Positions 60,346 through 64,000 of a stretch of DNA of 64,000 bases are shown one piece after another. The translations under genes and the position numbers were made by a program. Each line of letters starts with the position of its first letter. Position 1 is the first letter of the stretch. Origin of the DNA: Chaunax sp. Z400 (taxonomy: Eukaryota; Chordata; Actinopteri; Lophiiformes; Chaunacidae); assembly GCA_037577475.1 (NCBI GenBank), contig CM075184.1, positions 34,241,594-34,305,593 of the forward strand. The letters run 5' to 3'. The notes under the pieces are model-generated. The model was given only the letters and a program-made list of their open reading frames with translations. It made no database searches and had not been told where the DNA came from.

Positions 60346-61435
60346 CAGGGGTCACCAACTTTTTTGAAACTGAGAGCTACTTCATGGGTACCGAGTCATA
60401 CAAAGGGCTACCAGTTTGATACTCTCACCTGAAATAACAAATTTGCTCAGTATGCCATTAGTTATACATCATCACTAATGATTAATGATATTCCTCTATG
60501 AGAAGACACTGATCATATTAATCATTTCTCACAATAATTATCAACAATGAAATCAAGGTGGGAAACAGATCAATATTCAGCACTTTATCTCTTTAATCTC
60601 AGTAATTGTTAAATTGTCAGATGATCACTTACATCACATTTCATAGGAAAAACGTCCCATTTTCACTAGCCACTGACAAACCTTAACAAATCATGAACTA
60701 TATTGCACCATGTTTCAAAAAGTTATCAATAATGTAATGTTAAAGAAAAATCAACTTACATATTTTTAAATAAATGTTTTCACATTTTGAACTAATGACC
60801 AAATCTGCAGCATTTTTAACAAAATTATAACTGTTACATGTCATGAACACCCTTTTAAATTGAACACAATTCTTTATTATAATTAAACTTTTTTTCTGCC
60901 CGTAGTGAGCTTCCCGGTAGGTAGTTAGCATGGTAGCTTTTGTGACACGTAGTGAAGTGTCTCTCAACATTGTGCCGCTTTGCCGTCGCCACAGTCGACC
61001 CGCAAATGAGACACACGCAGGTTTCTTTCACAGACGTAAAAAAGAACTTCTCCTCCCATTCGTTGTGAAAGTGATATTTTTTCTTCCTTTTTTCTGCCAT
61101 GTTTTTGGGGTAAGAACCTGCATTCAGCTCATCTTTGCTGCCGCTAGCTTACTCTCCACCACTGGTTTTGTCAGGCGCACAATACAGACCTTTGAACTAG
61201 AGTAGGTCAGAGTTCAGCTAAACTTATCTAAACTTCATATAATGAACATATTTTTAAGTTATTGTCATTTTTAAATCTATATAAATGCAAGTGTGATTAT
61301 AAAAGAATAGCAACAGAATAAAATAAAATTTTAGCTCACTAGTAAGTTGTGCTATTTTTAGAGCAGGCCTGCGGACGACTCATTAAGTCCTTGGGGGCGA
61401 CCTGGTGCCCGCGGGAACTGTGTTGGTGGCCCCTG
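60346..61435 (-). mobile_element. hAT-superfamily DNA transposon with BED-finger remnant
   Basis: The ends CAGGGGTCACCAAC and, inverted, CAGGGGCCACCAAC are hAT-type. They are flanked by a perfect 8-bp target duplication, ATTTAGAT (60338-60345 and 61436-61443). On the minus strand 61100-60855 encodes KKKYHFHNEWEEKFFFT, then VCLICGSTVATAKRHNVERH, a BED-type zinc finger (C-x2-C ... H-x4-H). These fuse to hAT transposases such as the ZBED/GTF2IRD2-like group. The transposase core is missing, so the element is an internally deleted, nonautonomous copy of 1,090 bp. Confidence 0.9.
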
Positions 61436-61439
61436 ATTT

Positions 61440-61826
61440 AGATTGATACATGGTATTTCAAGGTAGGATTACTCGAAAAGTACAGAGTAAAAGTACTTCA
61501 TAATAATAGTAATTGTAGGACTCTATGTCTTATAACCAAAAATATAAGTATCATGAATGCACTATTGAAAATAAAGTTGTTATTACACATCAAATTTGGA
61601 AAGAAATGTATTATTGTAGGAAAAAAAGCATTATTTTGATCGAAACATGGTATTTCAAGGTAGGATTACTTGAAAAGTACAAAGTAAAAGTACTTCATAA
61701 TAATTTTATAGTAGAGCTATATGTCCTGTAACGACAGGTATAAGATACATGGAGGCTTTATTGAAAATAAAGTTTTTATTACACATCAAAGTTGGAAAGA
61801 AATGCATTATTTTTGGGGAAAAAGCA
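61440..61826 (+). repeat. Tandem ~197-bp unit, middle segment
   Basis: GGTATTTCAAGGTAGGATTA at about 61453 and 61650 marks two units 197 bp apart. Each contains AAAGTAAAAGTACTTCATAA and TTTATTACACATCAAA or a close variant. The second unit is cut at AAAGCATTA by the telomere-like array. Confidence 0.85.
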
Positions 61827-62595
61827 TTAGGGTTAGATTAGGGTTAGGGTTGGACAAGGGTTAGGGTTGGGCTAGGGTTGGACTAGGGTTAGGGTTAGGG
61901 TTGGACTAGGGCTAGGGTTAGGGTTGGACTAGGGTTAGGGTTAGGGTTGGACTAGGGTTAGGGTTAGGGTTGGACTAGGGTTAGGGTTGGGCCAGGGTTA
62001 GGGTTGGACTAGGGTTAGGGTAATGGTTGGTCTAGGCTTAGGGTTAGGGTTGGACTAGGGTTAGGGTTAGGGTTGGTCTAGGGTTAGGGTTAGGGTTAGG
62101 GTTGGTCTAGGGTTAGGGTTAGGGTTAGGGTTGGTCTAGGGTTAGGGTTAGGGTTAGGGTTGGTCTAGGGTTAGGGTTAGGGTTGGTCTAGGGTTAGGGT
62201 TAGGGTTGGTCTAGGGTTAGGGTTAGGGTTGGTCTAGGGTTAGGGTTAGGGTTGGTCTAGGGTTAGGGTTAGGGTTGGTCTAGGGTTAGGGTTAGGGTTG
62301 GTCTAGGGTTAGGGTTAGGGTTAGGGTTGGTCTAGGGTTAGGGTTAGGGTTAGGGTTGGTCTAGGGTTAGGGTTAGGGTTGGTCTAGGGTTAGGGTTAGG
62401 GTTAGGGTTGGTCTAGGGTTAGGGTTAGGGTTAGGGTTGGTCTAGGGTTAGGGTTAGGGTTGGTCTAGGGTTAGGGTTAGGGTTGGTCTAGGGTTAGGGT
62501 TAGGGTTGGAAAAGGGTAAGGGTTGGACTAGGGTTAGGGTTAGGGTTGGTCTAGGGTTAGAGTTAACCTAGGGTTAGGGTTGGTCTAGGGTTAGG
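61827..62595 (+). repeat. Degenerate telomere-like (TTAGGG) array 1
   Basis: Two or three TTAGGG hexamers alternate regularly with an 11-bp TTGGTCTAGGG or TTGGACTAGGG variant, making 23- or 29-bp repeats over 0.77 kb. The G-rich strand is the + strand. Left units use GGACTAGGG and most of the middle uses GGTCTAGGG. Confidence 0.95.
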
Positions 62596-62639
62596 TGTTT
62601 CGTTTCCCATTGACTTCCCCATCGTTGTCCGACGACACA

Positions 62640-63355
62640 GTGCGTGATAAATCCGGCAGATGAAAAACGTATGATGAGAGAAAAATCTCATCATACATCT
62701 AATTCTCATCAATGAAGAAAAAACATGGGGGTGCAAAATCCGGCAGATGAAAAACGTGTCTTGCCAAATAGTGCACCCACCCTTGAAGTTTATTTTCAGA
62801 CAATTTTAGGATGTTACCACTGTTTTCAGGTCATTCTTGGGCCTCTTTCTTCTCATCATACATCGAATTCTCATCTATGAAGAAAAAAGATGGGGGTGCA
62901 AAATCCAGCAGATGAAAAACGTGTCTTGCCAAATAGTGCACCCACCCTTGAAGTTTATTGTCAGACAATTTAGGATGATAACACTGTTATCAGGTCATAG
63001 CTGGGCCTGTTTTATCTCATCATACATCTAATTCTCATCTATGAAGAAAAAAGGTGGGGGTGCAAAATCCGGCAGATGAAAAATGTTTCTTGCCAAACAG
63101 TGCACCCACCCTTGAAGTTTATTTTTAGACAATTTACTATAACACTGTTATCAGACCATAGCTGGGCCTCTTTTCTCTCATCATACATCTAATTCTCATC
63201 TATGAAAAAAAAGATAGCGGTGCAAAATCCGGCAGATGAAAAACGTGTCTTGCCAAATACTGCACCCGCTCTTGAAATTTATTTTCAGACAATTTAGCAT
63301 GACAACACTGTTATCAGGTCATACTTGGGCCTCTTTTCTCTCATCATACATCATA
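62640..63355 (+). repeat. Satellite, four copies of a ~163-bp unit
   Basis: The marker AATTCTCATC recurs at 62701, 62866, 63030 and 63191. Each unit has GGTGCAAAATCCGGCAGATG, TCTTGCCAAATAGTGCACCC and GGGCCTCTTT in the same order. The array lies between the two telomere-like arrays. Confidence 0.93.
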
Positions 63356-63358
63356 CAA

Positions 63359-63741
63359 TTAGGGTTATGGTTAAGGTTTAGGGTTCGGGTCAGAGGGTTA
63401 GGTTCTCTGTTGGGCGTAAAGGATAAAAGAACTTGGTCTCCAAGGCACAGGCAGGGTTAGGTTCTCTGTTGGGCTAGGGTTGGACTAGGGCTGGACTAGG
63501 GCTTAGGGTTAGGGTTGGACTAGGGTTAGGGTTAGGCTTGGTCTAGGGTTAGGGTTAGGGTTGGACTAGGGTTAGGGTTGGTGTAGGGTTAGGGTTAGGG
63601 TTTTGACTAGGTTTAGGGTTAGGGTTGGACTAGAGTCAGGGTTAGGGTTAGGGTTCGACTAGGGTTAGAGTTAGGGTTAGACTAGGGTTGGTCTGGGGTT
63701 AGGGTTAGGGTTGGACTAGGGTTGGGTTTGGGTTAGGGTTA
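63359..63741 (+). repeat. Degenerate telomere-like (TTAGGG) array 2
   Basis: The same composite repeats as array 1, in the same orientation, but with more substitutions and an interruption (about 63390-63470) that carries a duplicated GGTTAGGTTCTCTGTTGGGC. Confidence 0.93.
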
Positions 63742-64000
63742 TTTCAAGGTAGGATTACTCAAAAAGTACTAAGTAGAAGTTCATAAAAATAATTGCACAT
63801 GTAGTGCTATATGTCCTGTAGCTAAAGATATCAGATACATGAACGCTTTATTGAAAACAAAGTTTTTATTACACATCAAAGTTGGAAAGAAATACATTAT
63901 TGTAGGAAAAAATAATTATTTTGATTGATACATGGTATTTCAAGGTTGGATTACACGAAAAGTACAAAGTAAAAGTAGAAGTACTTCATAATAATGTACA
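63742..64000 (+). repeat. Tandem ~197-bp unit, right segment
   Basis: It resumes with ATTTCAAGGTAGGATTACTC and repeats about 195 bp later. The array runs off the window. Confidence 0.85.

Noticed and set aside
60855..61100. BED zinc finger as an independent host gene
   Set aside because: It sits wholly within a 1,090-bp hAT element with target duplications and lacks the rest of a protein, so it is a transposon remnant.

Overview
The window is vertebrate nuclear DNA, almost certainly from a ray-finned (probably percomorph) fish. It has GT-AG introns, long CA microsatellites, tRNA-derived fish SINEs, Tc1 and hAT DNA transposons, and three genes in an order (lsp1 - prr33 - tnnt3) that I recall from human 11p15.5. 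No prokaryotic operons, CRISPR arrays or RNA genes are visible. All exon models are my own reading of splice sites and codon phase, without transcript support.

Layout. 1-4363 is intergenic and rich in old interspersed repeats. 4364-21254 (+) is lsp1, the actin-binding lymphocyte-specific protein 1, with about 13 coding exons. One exon carries a 24-bp coding minisatellite, and one intron carries a 1.2-kb array of a 14-bp unit. 21255-23951 is intergenic and holds terminal-inverted-repeat transposon remnants. 23952-29900 (-) is one giant exon of a proline-rich protein 33-like gene (about 1,980 residues), with a likely small upstream exon at 32063-32103. 32104-36440 holds a SINE, a dead Tc1 transposase copy and an inverted SINE. 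36475-58984 (+) is tnnt3, fast skeletal troponin T: a noncoding first exon, 15 coding exons and a polyA signal, predicting 294 residues. Its introns hold several DNA-transposon remnants, a LINE reverse-transcriptase relic and a third SINE.

59000-64000 is gene-free and repetitive. A roughly 197-bp tandem unit is interrupted once by a 1,090-bp hAT element with a perfect 8-bp target duplication. It is interrupted again by a block made of two degenerate TTAGGG arrays around four copies of a 163-bp satellite.

Functionally, tnnt3 is a thin-filament calcium-switch gene. The prr33-like gene is transcribed divergently from it and may share control sequence. lsp1 encodes a cytoskeletal F-actin binder, and its link to the others is positional only. 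I found no clear undescribed biological system. The most unusual items are the telomere-like/satellite block, the TIR elements and the repeat-bearing exons.
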